Assembly (NCBI RefSeq): GCF_000208865.1
Contig: NC_018392.1
Location: 3,089,348-3,153,347, forward strand
Length of the DNA: 64,000 nt
Direction: 5' to 3'
DNA from: Neospora caninum Liverpool
Lineage: Eukaryota > Apicomplexa > Conoidasida > Eucoccidiorida > Sarcocystidae
Position 1 is the stretch's first letter. Every line of letters starts with the position of its first letter. Shown here in pieces: positions 41,719-55,099 of this stretch. Below the pieces are notes generated by a model. The model saw only the letters and a list, made by a program, of their open reading frames with translations. It did not search any database and was not told the origin of the DNA. A program made the translations under genes and the position numbers.

Positions 41719-44700
41719 TCGTATAAGGGCACATGCCATGCGCGTGTACAAGATGTGCGAATTCTTACCAGAACAGTTGCTTTAACTTCGAGGAAAATGG
41801 ACTCTCTGTGAGTGTCGCTGGACATGTCAATTCGGATATCGTAGGGAAGGCCCGTTTCGGTGCATCCATTGATCCATCTTGCTTCGAAATCCACCACGGT
41901 GTCCCCGTCTGCACGCTCTTGTTCAGCCTCGATTTCACCTGCAGCCTCGCTGCGGTTTCCAGGGGTCGAGGCGGGAGAAAAGAAACTCAGGGGAGAGTCA
42001 AAGCCTTCGTCAGCCTTTCCCTCTGGGGCAAGTCCCAAGCGGCCAGGCTCCAAGGACAGCGAAGAAGACGCAGAGGAAGCGCCCGTAGGGCGACAAGAAG
42101 AAAAGGTACACAGAGAAGGAGACGAAAAGGAGCAAGACGCGAGAGACAGGCAAGGAAGAGAACCCTGAGACAGGAGAGTGGAATCGGGTGGACGGCGGCC
42201 TCGGCCCATCCAACAGTAAGGTCCGTCCTGCAAAGAAGCAAGAACAAAGAACCACAAAAAATGCGAGAAACACTCGAAAAAAGGTGCGGACAAACACAAA
42301 ACACAACAAACAAAATCGGTTCCCGCGCATCGCTTTTTTGAATTGTGAGCTGTGCCGCGTGTGAAAGCAGTTGAGGAAGCAGAGAGAGAGACTCTCTGGA
42401 GAAAAAAGAGCGCCGACAAAACAGCGGCGACAACGTGGAGACAAAGATTCGATGCACAAGGGCGAAAATCTTCCTTTCTTGGCTGAGGTCCAACCATCCG
42501 ACGGAGAAGCACGAGAATGGGGGGAGAAACAAGTGCAAGAAAAGGAAAAGAAGCAGCACGCGAAAGAGAGAAGAAAAGCGGAACAGAGAGACAGAAACAA
42601 CCACGAAATGAACACGCAGAAAGACGGGGATAACGGTTCTGACGCGGAGGACAATAGACAGAGACCAAGGCCCGCAGTGGACGCGCTTTACCTTTCGAAG
42701 CTCAGAGACGGAGATATCGTAGCGCCTTTCCAAAATTTCGGGAAGGATTTTTGTGAAGGCAATCCACTCGCCTCGCCTGGAAGTCAAAACATGCGAGCAG
42801 CGAAACCCGATAAATGAGAACCCGTGTTCGCACGAGCACGAGAGAGCGAATGGAGACACACTTCAAAATACAAATGTAAGTGTGATCTAGTCTACTTCAG
42901 CAAAACGGAACGCGTCGCTTTCCCGGTCGCACAGGGCTTCTCTTTTCTGTGGTAGGTCACACGCCACCCTTTTTCTTCCTTTTTATCCCAACGCAGTGAG
43001 GCTTGTGCGGCAACTTTGAGGCACAGCTCTCGAAAGCTCGAGACTGTCGCTCCTTCTCTCTCGCTCGCGCGCGCGGAAAGACGACACCCTTTCCTTCTCC
43101 AAGCGGATCTCAAGACGAAGCATGACCCCCCCCCTCTGCAGCCGCAAAAACTGCTTCACGTTTTTTGTCGTTTTGCTACGTCTGGCTGCGACACGCGTTT
43201 CAGGTTTTTTTTCGAGCGCGCGCACGCGCGATTTCGCACAAATTGAAGCGTCCAGTCGGCGCCTCTCTGTTCGCGACGCTCCCAACCAACCACAATTTAT
43301 CACCCTCGAAAAGAAAAATAAACACCTCTCGTACAGTCTCGCTTCTCTAGAAGAGGAAACGTTCTTCCCCTTCGACACTCAACGCTCACCTGCCGACGTT
43401 CAGTTTCTCGTCGATCCAGTCCGGACACCTCTCAACGAGAGAAGGGAGAAGTGCACGGAGAGCCTGAACTGCGGGATCGTCGTGGAGGTCTCCTTCGCTC
43501 TTCTCGCCGCGCATCCACGCGCTTCTCTTTCTGCCTTTTCCTGCGTCCTCCTCTTCTCGCTCGCACATCAGCACCTCCTCTTCACCAGGAGGAAAGCAAT
43601 CCTGCACAGAACGCTTCGCTTCCTCTTCTTTCTCGCGTCGTGCCTCTGCAATGCATGCATCGCTGGTTGCGTTCACGGTGCCAGAACCCCCCTCGGCTCG
43701 TTCTCCTGCGGCGCTCGACGCCTCTGGTGTCACCGGACTCGCTTCCTCGAATCTCTCTGCGCCTTCGGGATCCACCAACAACTCCGGAGAAACGCCCACT
43801 GCGCGCAGGGCGGCTTGAGCGTCGCGGATGAGCGTCTGACACCGGAGAATCTGCAACACGCGACTCACGGTGCCCTCGCGTTCTTCGATCTCTGCCGCCG
43901 CGTTCGCAAGGCCAGGCTGTCCCCCTTCTTCCTCGGGCGGGACTCTTGCGCCGAAAAAATCTTGCTGTCCAGGGACAGGTTCGTCTCTTCTTCGCGTGTG
44001 CTTCGTTGCGTCTTCGGACCTGGAGTCCGTCTTATCGCAATCGCTCAATTGCATTTGCTGCGTGCAGGCATGCTCGTCTCCGCAGAGTCGCCCTTCGTCC
44101 TTTGCCTCGTGGCCTTCTTCTTCCCACAACACGAGTTCCCCCTGACTCTCTGTCAGGTCTGCTTCCTTCTCGTCCTCCGGTGTATCGACCGCTGAACACT
44201 GCATGCCGCTCTGCTTTCCTTCGCGCCTTTCCGAGGCGCGTGTTCGTCTCTCCTTGGCATTCTCCGGAACGGCGCGGGAGTCTCCAACCCCCCCGAGAGG
44301 GCCCGGCAGCGACGAGGAAGAATTCGAGGCAGCGCAGGACGGAGCACGAGAAGCGGAAGAGAGAGGTTCCTGAGAGGCCAGAGAAGGCGAAGCAGAGAAG
44401 GAATTCCACGACTGGTTCGTCCCCAATTCGGCGGTTCCACTCTGGCCACTGTCTCGCTTCTTCTCGAACACAGAAGGGCCCTCTTTGCTTCGCCAAGAGG
44501 ACTCTCGGAGTCGGAAAGACTCTTTGGCTTCCTCATCTTCTCTCTTCGCCTCTCGGGGTGGTGTCGCGTGATCTCCAAGATTGCGAATTTGTGCTTCGCT
44601 CCGCTTCGAAAACTTCCCTCTCGTCTGGTTCGATAAGACGGCTTGGACGACACTGACGCGCGAAAGATCTTGCTGGCGACGGGGGCTTTCCAAAGTCCAC

Positions 44701-45449
44701 CAGCAAGACGAAAAAGGGGAGTCGGAAGAGGAGGAAAACGGAGAGTCAGAAACGGCCGCGGGAGGCGAGGCGACGGAACGCGATGGACGGAAAACATTCG
44801 ATGCTGCGTGATGCGGGGCCGGAGACGAGCAAGGAAAGGCAGGTCCAGGCGACGAGGAAGCACAAGATGAAGGGAAAGAAGACGCGGAAGAATGGCGCTC
44901 GCCGGAGCGGTTTCTGATGCCCGACCTGGAGCCTTGCTTTGGTCTCGTGCCTTCGTGCACCACGCCCTTCTTTGAAGCCTTTGCCGAGACGGCCCAGTCC
45001 GCCAAGAGGCGCCGCGTCAGCTCCTCCCCTGTGGAACGTTTTCTCACCTCTGCAACTGCGGGAAATGGGAGTGAGGGCTTCCCGGGAAACGAGGCAAAAG
45101 AGGCAGAAGACGGCACCTGAACCGACGCAGCGAGGGGCGGACGCGAGGCAGAAAGCGAGGAAGAAGGCCTCGCAGGCTGCGAAGAAGACAGCTGGAGATT
45201 TTGGTAGGACGCGGGAGAGAGGGGCGAAGAATCGGGAACCGCGAGGGAAGGAGAGACGGCACTGCGGCACGAAGCAAGTTGGGAGGACAAGCTGGCGCAG
45301 GTGTAGGGCGTTTGAGAAAAGAAAGAGCAAGAGACACCACGAGGCGAGGCTTCACCAGACGCCGTGGGGGAGTGAGGAGCGGCCGCCGAGGAGAACGACG
45401 AGGGGGAAGAAATTGTCATCGCCATCTTGGAAGTTTGATTTCGGTTCAT
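40473..45449 (-). CDS. DUF3883 (NO VEIN-type) C-terminal domain protein
   Basis: Six exons on the - strand fit in phase: 43390-45449, 42692-42776, 41769-42227, 41411-41478, 40796-41026 and 40473-40620, about 1016 residues. The first 690 residues are Ser/Glu-rich with a few conserved-looking islands. The C-terminal part shows the DUF3883 pattern: VVDFEARWINGCTETGLPYD, then IFLEVKATV, then SFFLSAPEVRFARSQRKSFV and LSLWNVR...SWALIDD. DUF3883 occurs at the C-terminus of plant NO VEIN and in bacterial defence proteins, and its D...ExK signature resembles PD-(D/E)xK nucleases. Asp845, Glu862 and Lys864 (my numbering) are all present. The start could be the ATG at 45449 or 45425. The biological role is unknown. 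Confidence 0.85.
41693..41715. repeat. (AT)n microsatellite in a DUF3883-gene intron
   Basis: AT run in the intron between the exons 41769-42227 and 41411-41478; a second short run lies at 41611-41625. Confidence 0.9.
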
Positions 45450-47899
45450 TTCCAGCTACACCCGAACAACGGAGTCCATGGTTTTTCAATTCGACACTAC
45501 ACAAGTCGTCCGTACCTTAGAGAGCCAGCTGTGGAGAATTCCGCACGCGAGAAAAGGCCTTCTGACGCGAATTATCGTGGAGCGGTGGCCCTCGAAGCAG
45601 TTGATTAATCGGATCGACACGCGGTCCTGCTTTCCGGCCTCTGCTTGTGAAGTGTTTCTTCCAGCTTGTGTCTCGAAAAGAAAAGCTTTCTGTTGAGGGT
45701 CACCTCCCCAATGCTTTGGACTTTTGTGAGTATTTCTCCCAACTCGCCGTGGAAAAAAGAACGAAAAGGCAACAGTCGAGGAAAGGATCACGGGAGTTTG
45801 GGGCTGAGAAAAACGGAACACCGGAAACGGCTGCGAACGCCCAGGGCAAATCCGGCCGAGAAAGCGCGATTTTTTAAAAGCTGACAAAGGAGCCTTCGCC
45901 ACTCCGTTCCACTGGTGTTTTAGATGCAGGATAAAATGGTTAGGTCCACGTTACGCGTCGATGTTTCTTTTCACAAGTCACAATGATCTAGCCGCGTGTG
46001 TCCCGCTGACGCGAGAAGGGCGCCGCGAAAGGGGAGCGAGCACGGAAACAAACAGCTCGGCGGTTTGTGCGGACGCAGGGAAAGAGTGCCTGTCAAATAA
46101 CGGGGGAAATGTGCATTTTCTCCGGACGGAAAGGTCGCGAGAGATTTCTGCTCGAGAGGAACTCCTCCGCTTGGCCATGTGCGGAAAGCGCGACTTGCCA
46201 TTTGCCGACTTGCGGCTGTTTGTCTTTAGATTCGAAGCATGTGCGTGGGAGGCCGCCGCCGGGACGGTGAGAGGGGCGGCACAGGGCCGAAACTAGCCGT
46301 CCATTTGAGGACATGCGTGCGACACATGCTTCGAGACAGGAGCATCTCTTCTTCCCGTAAAGGGATGTCCCCGCGAAAAAACCGAGTCGTCTGCGCGTTT
46401 CACCCGGGATGCATCGAGAACTTGCGCGGCCTCTCGGGCTGTATGTACACCCGAAAAGAGGACACGCCGGCTGGGAGTTCTGCGAGGAGCGCGGCCATCC
46501 CGTGGTAGAGCTGGAGGTAGCCTTCAGAAGCCTGACATTTCGGCTCTTCCCTTCAAAAAGCAGCTGCCTCCAACGTTGCTGCTCATGTGAGACAACAGAG
46601 ACTTCTCTTCAAATCGCAGTCCGAGTCGCAAAACCTCACCGCTGTGTCTGTCTCTGGGTTTTTGATCCTTGCCCCACACAGAGCTGCGTTCCGCCTCAGC
46701 GTTGCCTGGTGGGAAAGTGGAGTAGCGAAACTCAACTCATTCTGGTCATGAGTCGTCTCTTCGCGAGAATTCCACGAATCCGGATTCGTTTCCGTTCAGG
46801 CACTCCATCGGCAGCTGTGTGTGCCCGTCGGTGCTCGATTGCCGTTTCGGCACCTTTGCTAGGCCAGAAAGCAGTCGTATACACCGTGCGAACCCTTACG
46901 AGAAAATACAACCACAACGCTGAAAGAAGGATCGGTTCCTTTCTCGGGTGCCAGCGAATGCAGAACAACACTCAAAACGAGGAACTGGGCAGACGCAACT
47001 GACTTCTGTACCACGTACCACTTTCTTCGAATTTTGAACGTAAAAGAGGCGAAAGAGGGATGTGAATAGACAAACGCTCTGTGATCAGCCATTACACTTC
47101 ACTTCGCCCTTCTCTGCCACCCCAACTTTTAAAACCCACCCCGCTACTGTCATTACTCTTTCAGGCCAACCCGTTCCTGTCCCCTAACCGTAAATGCTGA
47201 ACAGAACGCTGAGCTTGCTGCTAGTAGAACGTCTCCACTGCTCTCAGGGCGCTCTACTTTTTGTTCCATATCGGGGTGGATTCTTCCCTTTCTCGTTACA
47301 AGTCAAACTTCCACGAGAACACTGGATCAGACAGAGAGTAGGAAGGGTGAATCTATTCAATTCTGCTGAATGACATGTCGTTAACCGTTTCAATATCATC
47401 GGTAGTCCCGCAATAACCATTTCTCCTCGTGAACTCAACTTTCGAAGAGGGCGGCCGAAACGCAGCACTTCGATGTAACACTGGCAAGAAGACTGTCGCT
47501 GTGGTGGGATTGTGTGTTGCGGGAATGCACGGCTCCCTGTCCGTTGCCACATCATTCTCAGATACTCAAATTAGGGGCTGCTAGACGTAAGGCCCGCACG
47601 CGACTTCGACTTTCCGTTTCCATTGGCAATGATCAGCCTTTGAGAAGATGGCTTTTTGTTGCGACAAAAAGAGCCGCACCTACATCAACAGATTTTTAAT
47701 GTCCGTGCAAGGTGGCGCCATTATGTAGCCTCCTGCCACGTACCCGTGAAAATAGCGCCAGAGGAACAAAAAAGATACGTAGATTTGCATATTTGTTCTA
47801 GCATCCCGTCTCAAGAGCAGCGAGGTATCACGAGTACGCAGTCCCCAGCGAAGAAACCGGAGTCAAACTGTCTTCTGCTTTTCGGTTGTACATCTGAGT
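45450..47899. other. Upstream region of the DUF3883 gene, no supported gene
   Basis: Frames up to about 200 codons exist on both strands but lack motifs or phased junctions. One + strand segment near 46404-46517 (MHRELARPLGLYVHPKRGHA and onward) ends at GTAGCC and could be an exon, but I found no partner. Confidence 0.35.
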
Positions 47900-47928
47900 G
47901 TCGCGTTTTCTCATCGCCGCTCCAGAAA

Positions 47929-49256
47929 AAGAGCCAACCCGTCCCGGTTTCCCTCCGACGAGGAATCTTTCAGTTCCCCCCTGGACAGGCTGCCCGATAT
48001 TGCCACGGCAACCGTCCATTCCTTCCGTAAGACTCTCTTGCCTCCCTTGGTACGGAGAGAGCGCTGTCGATTCGCCTCCTCGCATAAGAAGAGAGCCTCT
48101 ATTTTTCCTCGTGGCTTTTTACTGTCGCCGAGATCTCTCTTTTTTCGCTGCAGGCCGTGCAAAAGACCGAGAAGGGGACTGTGCGATAGCGCTCACAGCA
48201 GCACGTCTCTCCTGACAAATCGACGCCGTACAAACCCCCTGGGGTGTCCACGGATTTTTGCAGCGCTCTGGAAGCAACGACACGCGTTTCGCTTTTGATC
48301 TCCGTCGGCTCCAGCGGCCTCCCTTCGTCCACCTTCCCTTCTACATCTGTCGTCTCTCGGGCTGTCGTGCGCATCCCTTGAGGCAAAAACGGAGGCTCGA
48401 CTTTGCGCGGACTCACACGAAAGCGCGCAGAGAGGGGGGAAACCCGCGTGCGTGGAGAGTCCGACCAGAGGGAAATGAGAGCCGCGAGGGTGGCGATTGT
48501 TTTCGTATACAGCGGAGAGAGGCGCAGGACCGGCTGCGGTGTTATTTCATTTTTTCTCACTTTGGCAGAATTGTGACGTTTTCTCAACCTCGCGTTTTAC
48601 AGACGCTTGTCCGTCGCTCTCTGACAGCCTCCGGAGCGTGCTTCGCGAGCTGTCCCCATTTCGATTTTCGTGGTTCTTCCGAGTCAAAAAGACAGCGTTG
48701 GTGGAAAACATCAGTCTCTCTCTTTGCGGCGAATTTCCGATTTCGACTCCGAAAGACTGGCCGAGTGCGTTTACGTGGCGCAATCTCGCGACTTCTTCCC
48801 ATTTCGCGCGTCGTCGGAAGCCGAGTCGGTTGACCAGTCGGCGGTGCGTGAGGTTTTGCTTTTTTTCACGCTTTTTCGCCTGGCCTGGGTCGCTCGTGCT
48901 TTCCACTCGCGCGCTCTCTGCATGGCTTACTTCTGCAAGTTAAGCGCCGCTCCACCTCGAGAGTGGAGAGAATCGCTCGACTTTCTCACGTCTACGGCAA
49001 TGTCTGAGCTTCGGGAGAACACGCCTGGCTGTAGTCTCAGTCTAGAGTGTTTAGAGTTTCACCGCGGGTTCGGCTCGAATCTCTCCACAGCCCACAGGAA
49101 ACCGCACGTGTCGAGGACGCAGAGCTCGTCCCGGGTTTTTCGCGCCTCGCCTACGGAACTCCGGTCTTCCCGCTCCTCGTAAGCTTTCTGGCCGAAAATA
49201 CTCCGCTCGCCTCTCTGGTCATCCGCGACGGTCTCCGCGTACAATATCCCCTTTGA
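47929..49256 (+). CDS. Possible multi-exon unknown gene (strand uncertain)
   Basis: Several segments look coding on the + strand. 47929-48028 (RFPSDEESFSSPLDRLPDIA) ends at TTCC|GTAAGA. About 48601-48843 is open in more than one frame. The terminal piece 49099-49256 (VEDAELVPGFSRLAYGTPVF to ...LRVQYPL) stops cleanly and follows a CCACAG acceptor. However, the - strand at 48099-48587 also reads as a coherent 162-codon frame. Composition does not settle the strand, so treat this as a locus to test and not a finished model. Confidence 0.35.
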
Positions 49257-49538
49257 ACCATTTTCTGCTTCTTGCGGCTGTGGAAGCCTCGCGACACTGT
49301 TCAATGGACGCCCCTTGCATGTCCAGCTCGAAACCACGCGCAACGACTCTCTCCTCGCCTGTTTTTCTTGAGAACGAAAGCTAAAAACGTCGACGGATCC
49401 CCTACCGAAGCGGGTATTCGCAACAAGGCTTCTCAACCCTTGTTCCACTGCGGCATAAAAACGAAGCACGCGCGGTCTCGGCGTCTCCCAGACCTGTGAA
49501 CAAAAACTCCCTGTGATCCACTTCCATTCCTCGTCAGA

Positions 49539-49819
49539 ATGGCGCTCGTAAACATTCCGCGTAAGTCCGAAAAACGGTTGATGTCGAGGAAACTTGTTTC
49601 GCTGGAAGACCAAAACATGAAGCTCTCGCCCCACCAACTCGTTACTCAAAAACCGCGAGGGGGGATGCGGCCGCAAAGGTTCTCAGAGGCACAGAAAGGT
49701 ACCTCGGTCGACCGCGGAAACCTCTCTCAAGGGACACAAAGCTTCGTGGATATCGATATCTGCGAAGTCTTCACCTCTCAAGCCGCTCGTTTTGCCTCGT
49801 TTTTCTTCCACGTGTATGC

Positions 49820-49861
<42 letters not shown>

Positions 49862-52644
49862 GCATAGATGTAGGGAGATGTAGATGTACACTTTGGTGGA
49901 GTTCTTTGCGGGAGTTTGTGGACCTCGCGTCTCTTTCTTGATCTTGTGACGGAGTTTTGAGACTTTCTCCGTTTCTCTGCCGCAGGCGATCGGGACGACC
50001 CGAACTACCGATACAAAATGCCCAAGTTGGTGTCCAAAATCGAAGGTCGAGGAAACGGCATCAAAACCAACATTTTCAACATGGGAGAAATCGCCAGGGC
50101 CTTGAAACGCCCTCCCATGTACCCCACGAAATTCTTCGGTTGCGAGCTTGGAGCCATGGCCAAGTTCGAGGAGGCCGAAGAAAAGGCTCTCGTCAACGGC
50201 GCCCACAAAGAGTCTGACCTCGTCAACATTCTGGACAAGTGAGACACAGGAATCGCGATATTCCTGATTTCGCGCCTCCATATGCATAAACGTGTCCACA
50301 TGTGCATATAGATATATTGCGTTGGATGTCCCAATGCGTGTACATAGGCAGCTGTGCCTGTTCAACCTTTTAACACAGAGCTCCTCTCGCTCTTTTTCCA
50401 GAAAACAGTGTGCATACGTGGACGCACCATTGCCATAAGGCCTCCAGAGGCTCTGCACATCTATAGCTGGTGAATAAAACTTCAGCTGCAGGATTTTTTC
50501 GTGTCCCGGAGTTGTCTCTTGATTTCTCGTTTTCTGTGCGAGTGTTGCTTTTTTCGCGTTTTTTGCGGCGGTTCCTGTTCTCAGGTTCATTCAGATGTAC
50601 GTCCTGTGCCCGGGGTGCGAGTTGCCAGAGATCGATTTGATTGTGAAGAAGGGACTGCTCACCTGCAAATGCAACGCCTGCGGCTACCAAGGCTCGTTGG
50701 ACAACGTCCACAAGGCAGCGACGTACATGGTCAGGAACCCGCCTGACGCGGGTTCTTCCACGATGGGGAAGAAGAAGAAATCCAAGGAAGAGCGCCGCTC
50801 AGAGAAGCAGGAGAAGCTTGCGAAGGACGGGAAGGAAAAGAAGGAAAAGAAGAAGAAGAGAACTGACGACGACGAGGAATCCGGAGACGACGACGCCCAC
50901 AACGGCAAGCACGACGGGTCCGGCGACGCCACTCCGACCCACGACGGTACGGGAAAGCCAGTGCCACTGTGGGGAGAAGAGGAAACAGAGAAAAGGCTGA
51001 AAAGGAGAAGAAGAGGGGAAAAGCAAGAGGGAATCGGAGGGGCGACAATCGGCAGAGGGTCTCAGAAGGAAAAGGGACGACGGCTAGAGAGAGTAGACCA
51101 TCCTGTCTCAGAGCGTATCACGCGGAGGACGATGGTACGGATCCTACTAGCGTCTGAGGACCTGTTTCCTCTCTCTGTAAGAGAGGCGTTTTTGGCGTGT
51201 ATCTAGTCCGTTTTTTTGTTGTTCCCTGCCTGTCCAGGCGGCCTGTGACGGGTTCTTCTCATTTCGGGGAGGTGAGAGAATCGCCAGTCGCTTTCTCCGG
51301 TTTTTTTCTCTCGCCCGTGTGTGTCTCCTTTGCGGTATGTCCGTTGTCTCTCACGGCGCTCTGCGCGGTGCGCTTCACTCCTTGCAGCAGAGACGGATAG
51401 CTGGGACGACGAGAAGACCGAGAAAGAGAAGAAGAAGGAGAAAAAGAAGAAGGACAAGAAGAAGTCCAGCACACTGGACTCAGAAAAGAAGCTGATGCAC
51501 AAGGAAGCCCTCGTGTTTGACAGCCCCGAGCTGAAAGATGTGATCGAGCGCCTGAGGAATGTCGTCACACGCAGCGAGACAGTCGACCTCGCGTCATTCT
51601 TCCACGAGATGCGAATGCTGCAAGTTTCCCAGGATTTCGATTCCAAGGTAGGAGACCGGAAAGCGCCAAGGCGCATTCCAGGCTGCATGCATTCAGCCCC
51701 AGATGGCTTTTTGCCGAGTCCACACGGGACAGAGACCTGGCTGCAGCGCGGTGGAGAGGAGACAGACTCGGGGGGGGTGGCGTTTTCATCGAGGCCGGGA
51801 GTTTGACTCGACGGCAGGGACGGAAGTTTCGAAAGACACAGTTTGTGCCGAGAGAGGAGCATTTTGTTTCGATCAAAGCTGGAACAAAGTTTCGTCGAAA
51901 CGGGTGCGTAGGGTCGTCGGTGTGTGAAGAAGGCGGAGTGAAATTCACAGATGGAACTGGCAACATGCATGCGCACGCGAACAAGGAAGAGGATGTGGAG
52001 GATGAGTGTCTCGCACTGGGCAGAGGAAAGAAAGGTTTCTTTCTCCACGCCAGGGCGTGTGTCTCTTCTGTGTGTCAGCCTGGTGCCTCATGCTTTTCTG
52101 CCGCGTGTCGTCGGCACGATGAAGCCGGGAAGGTGATCAGGCTCACACGTGTAGCTCGCAAGCGCGCTCCCGGTTGTCCATATCTCGATCTTTTTAGTTC
52201 CAACGTGGATACAAACATTAAGCTACATATATGTATACATGTGTCTGTGTGGTCGGTGGGCAACATTGTGTTTTTGTCTTGTGTGTGGAGTCTTTTCAGT
52301 GTCGTGTCTACGTGACGGTGGCAGCCATTTTCAACGACGACATGACTCCGACGTCTCTGGAAGAGCGGATGCCGTACATTTTGAAGGTTCTGGACACTTC
52401 TGTCTCCGCGAGCGACGTTTTGGACGCCTTTGGCTTTTACTGCCAAGAGAAGGGCGGTGCGGCGATGGCCAGCTTCCCGTACTGTCTCCAAAAGCTGTAC
52501 AACGCAGAAGCGCTCGAGGCGGAAGACATCCTCAAGTACTACTCGGAAGACAAGGAGGATCCCGTCTTCACAGCCTGCAAGAAACAGGCGGAGCCTTTCC
52601 TCCACTGGCTCGCCGAGGACGAAGAATCCAGCGAAGAAGACTGA
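49539..52644 (+). CDS. Translation initiation factor eIF5 (GTPase-activating protein for eIF2)
   Basis: Exons are 49539-49560, 49986-50238, 50585-50946, 51388-51647 and 52300-52644, in phase, 413 residues, the usual eIF5 length. The N-terminal GAP domain shows YRYKMPKLVSKIEGRGNGIK, including the arginine equivalent to the yeast Arg15 finger (Arg16 here), then PPMYPTKFFGCELGA. A zinc ribbon follows, with CPGC and CNAC pairs and GYQGSLD. A Lys/Glu/Asp-rich linker leads to the C-terminal W2/HEAT domain, which ends QAEPFLHWLAEDEESSEED. eIF5 triggers GTP hydrolysis on eIF2 at the start codon; the W2 domain binds eIF2-beta and eIF3. The acceptor of exon 4 may be three bases later (51391), a NAGNAG-type choice. 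Confidence 0.96.
49819..49862. repeat. (AT)n microsatellite in eIF5 intron 1
   Basis: AT dinucleotides with one GT interruption, within the intron 49561-49985. Confidence 0.95.
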
Positions 52645-55085
52645 ACGCAGGGCTGCATGCGCGGTGGGCTGCATGCGCGTCGGTCCAAGGAGACTTGGCA
52701 GGAAGGGGCGAGCCGACAGCACGGGGAGTAGTGCGCAAAGGACAAGTGAAGCAGAGATGGAGGAAAGGCCCTCGGGAGAAGCGACTCGAATCAGAAGAAG
52801 AGGAAAGGCTCGGGTTTGTAGCCGGCTTGGCCCCGGGCTAGGCGCAGGCGGTTCGGTGTACCACTCGTTTGTATGTTCCGAGAGAGCTTTGAAGGCGTTC
52901 TGAGCTAGAAACTCGAGGCTGTGTGCGGAGCGTATTCTGGAAGACGAGCGTCGGACACGTCGACGCTGTGGCGTCGCGCGTCGGCTGTCTTCCTGTGGTC
53001 GTCGGGAACTTGATTCGCCTCGCACACTGTATCCCAGAGCCTTTGTGTTTTCCGACCGCGAGGAATGTGCACCCCGGACGCGCGTCACGGAAGGGCGTGT
53101 ATGTGGAGCAACAAGATACACAGGGCGATTGCATAGACGAAAAAGCTCGAGGTTGGGGACAGGTGGCAAGCGTGGAGGAGCTCCAGGATGTGTGCCGTCG
53201 ACGCCAGCGTTTTCGAGAGTTTTATAAAAATAGAAAGACAAGACCAACGGTGCGGGATAATGCTGAGCTCTGAGAGGGGAGCACAAGCGCGTTGTTCTTC
53301 ACAGACTCTTGTGAAGATGCGAGGAGAGAAGAGAGGTGAAAGGTGGGAGAGAAATGGGGAGAGGGAAGTGATGGTTCTCAGAGGTGGCCAAGAGGCGGTA
53401 CGCTTTCCTGTTGCCCGAGAGGACGACTCGCAGGTGTATGTCTGGGAGAACGATGAGAAGGAGAGGCATCTTTTTTGTCCTGTCCAGGAGGGCAGGGAGG
53501 TTGCTTCGTCTCATTTTGCCTTCTCCCCTGTATAGTTCCCTTCTCTCTTCGCAGGACTTTGTGATGCCTTCCTCGGGACATAAAGACTCAGAGGGAGGGA
53601 CGCGGAGACGAAGGAAGTCCGTTTCAGGTGGTTTTCGCGGAAACATCAAGGGAAGCGCAAGATTCGCCTTTCCATGCGAAGTTCGTTTTGTGATGACACG
53701 TGTTGGGTTGGTACGTGTATGTCTAACGTACGGCTTCTGGGGACCACGTCGTGTGTCTGTTTTGGCTGTTAAACTCACGTGCGAGACAACGCGTGCCGAG
53801 TGAAAAAGGTCCATTCTTTGTCGCAACTTACCGTGTGCGAGACTTTTAGTGCTGTTGGTCTGAGAGGCGCGTTCGCTCACTGCGGTACGGTCACCTCGCG
53901 TGTGCTTCCTGAGGTGGACGTACACCTCAATGAGGCAGATCCTCTTTTTCTGTTTCCCGCCTAACACCGTGTTGTCTTTCCCCTCGGCCTGTATCGCGAA
54001 GGTGCAAGATCTCTTTTGGCAATGCATGCTCTTTGTTCCTTCTCTCGGCTTGAATAGGTTCTTCCGTTGTTCGCAGTCTTTCCGTGACGTTTTTGCGTAT
54101 GCGGAGTAGTGGAACTGAGTTCCGCGCGTATCGCTAGCGGGGGTCCAGCCTCTGCGCGTTCTTCATACGTTTCTTCGAGAAAAACACGACAAAGTCGAGT
54201 CATCATCAAACTCCGCTCGTTTTCCCCTAGCTTCTGTAACCAAGCTACAGTTGTGAAGTAGATTCTCCCGCGACACCCCCTGCCCTTTGCGCTTTGCGTC
54301 AGGTGGACGCGTCACTCGGTCGCAACAAATTCCAGTGCAGACCTGTCACGGACATTCGCGTACGTTGGATCGACGCACACACCCGCCACGTCGACTGTTT
54401 TTAACGGAAAGGGCGAAGGAAAAAAGGCGACGCCAGGCGTGACTAGGCCATACGAATACCCTTGGGAAGGTTCGAGTTTTAGCACCGAAGCGATCGGTCA
54501 CAAACTGGGCGCCGTTTGCTGTCTGCCCGTTCGATGAACAGATCGAACATGTGTTTTCTCCTGTAAATTCCAAAGAAAAACGGTGTGGCCTTGCGTATGT
54601 GTCTTCACCCGCCGAAGTGCAGACGGGGGGAACGAAGTTAGATGAGGTGGCGACTTTCTCCCCCTAGTTGTCTTTTCATTTCTCCATCTCGTCTGAAACA
54701 GCTTGGGAGTGCAGCTAGTGCATTTGCCACGGATTCTTGAGCCACGACGACGCTCCTGCAAAAAAATCCCGGCAACTTTACAACATCTCAGAGGATCTGG
54801 CAGCGCCAGGAAACCAGTGCGGCCGAGAAGGGGAAAACAAGGGCAGGTAGTCACAAGCGTTCCTCATTCACGGCATCAGACGTCCCTTCACACAAGTTCC
54901 CTTGTTTGCACGTAACGTGCTCACCTTCCGAGCTCGGCAGTGAAACCAGATACAAGCTGCGCAAACAGAAGGTTGAATCATGTGCTTCCCTGCAGGCTGT
55001 GCTGAGAAGCCCTATGAATGTTCCAATCTAGAATAACAAGCTGTGGCCTTCTGACCTCAGTAGGGTGAAACGGTTCCGGGTACAG

Positions 55086-55099
55086 CCCCCCCCCCCCCC
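55086..55099. repeat. Poly-C homopolymer
   Basis: About 14 consecutive C on the + strand in the gene-poor interval after eIF5. Confidence 0.9.

Noticed and set aside
45478..45696. A 72-codon + strand frame starting ATGGTTTTTC, just 29 bases from the DUF3883 start
   Set aside because: It would need a divergent promoter of almost no length. There is no recognisable product and no phased downstream exon.
53299..54027. A 242-codon - strand frame after eIF5
   Set aside because: Mixed composition, no motif, no junctions; it probably lies antisense to the eIF5 3' flank.
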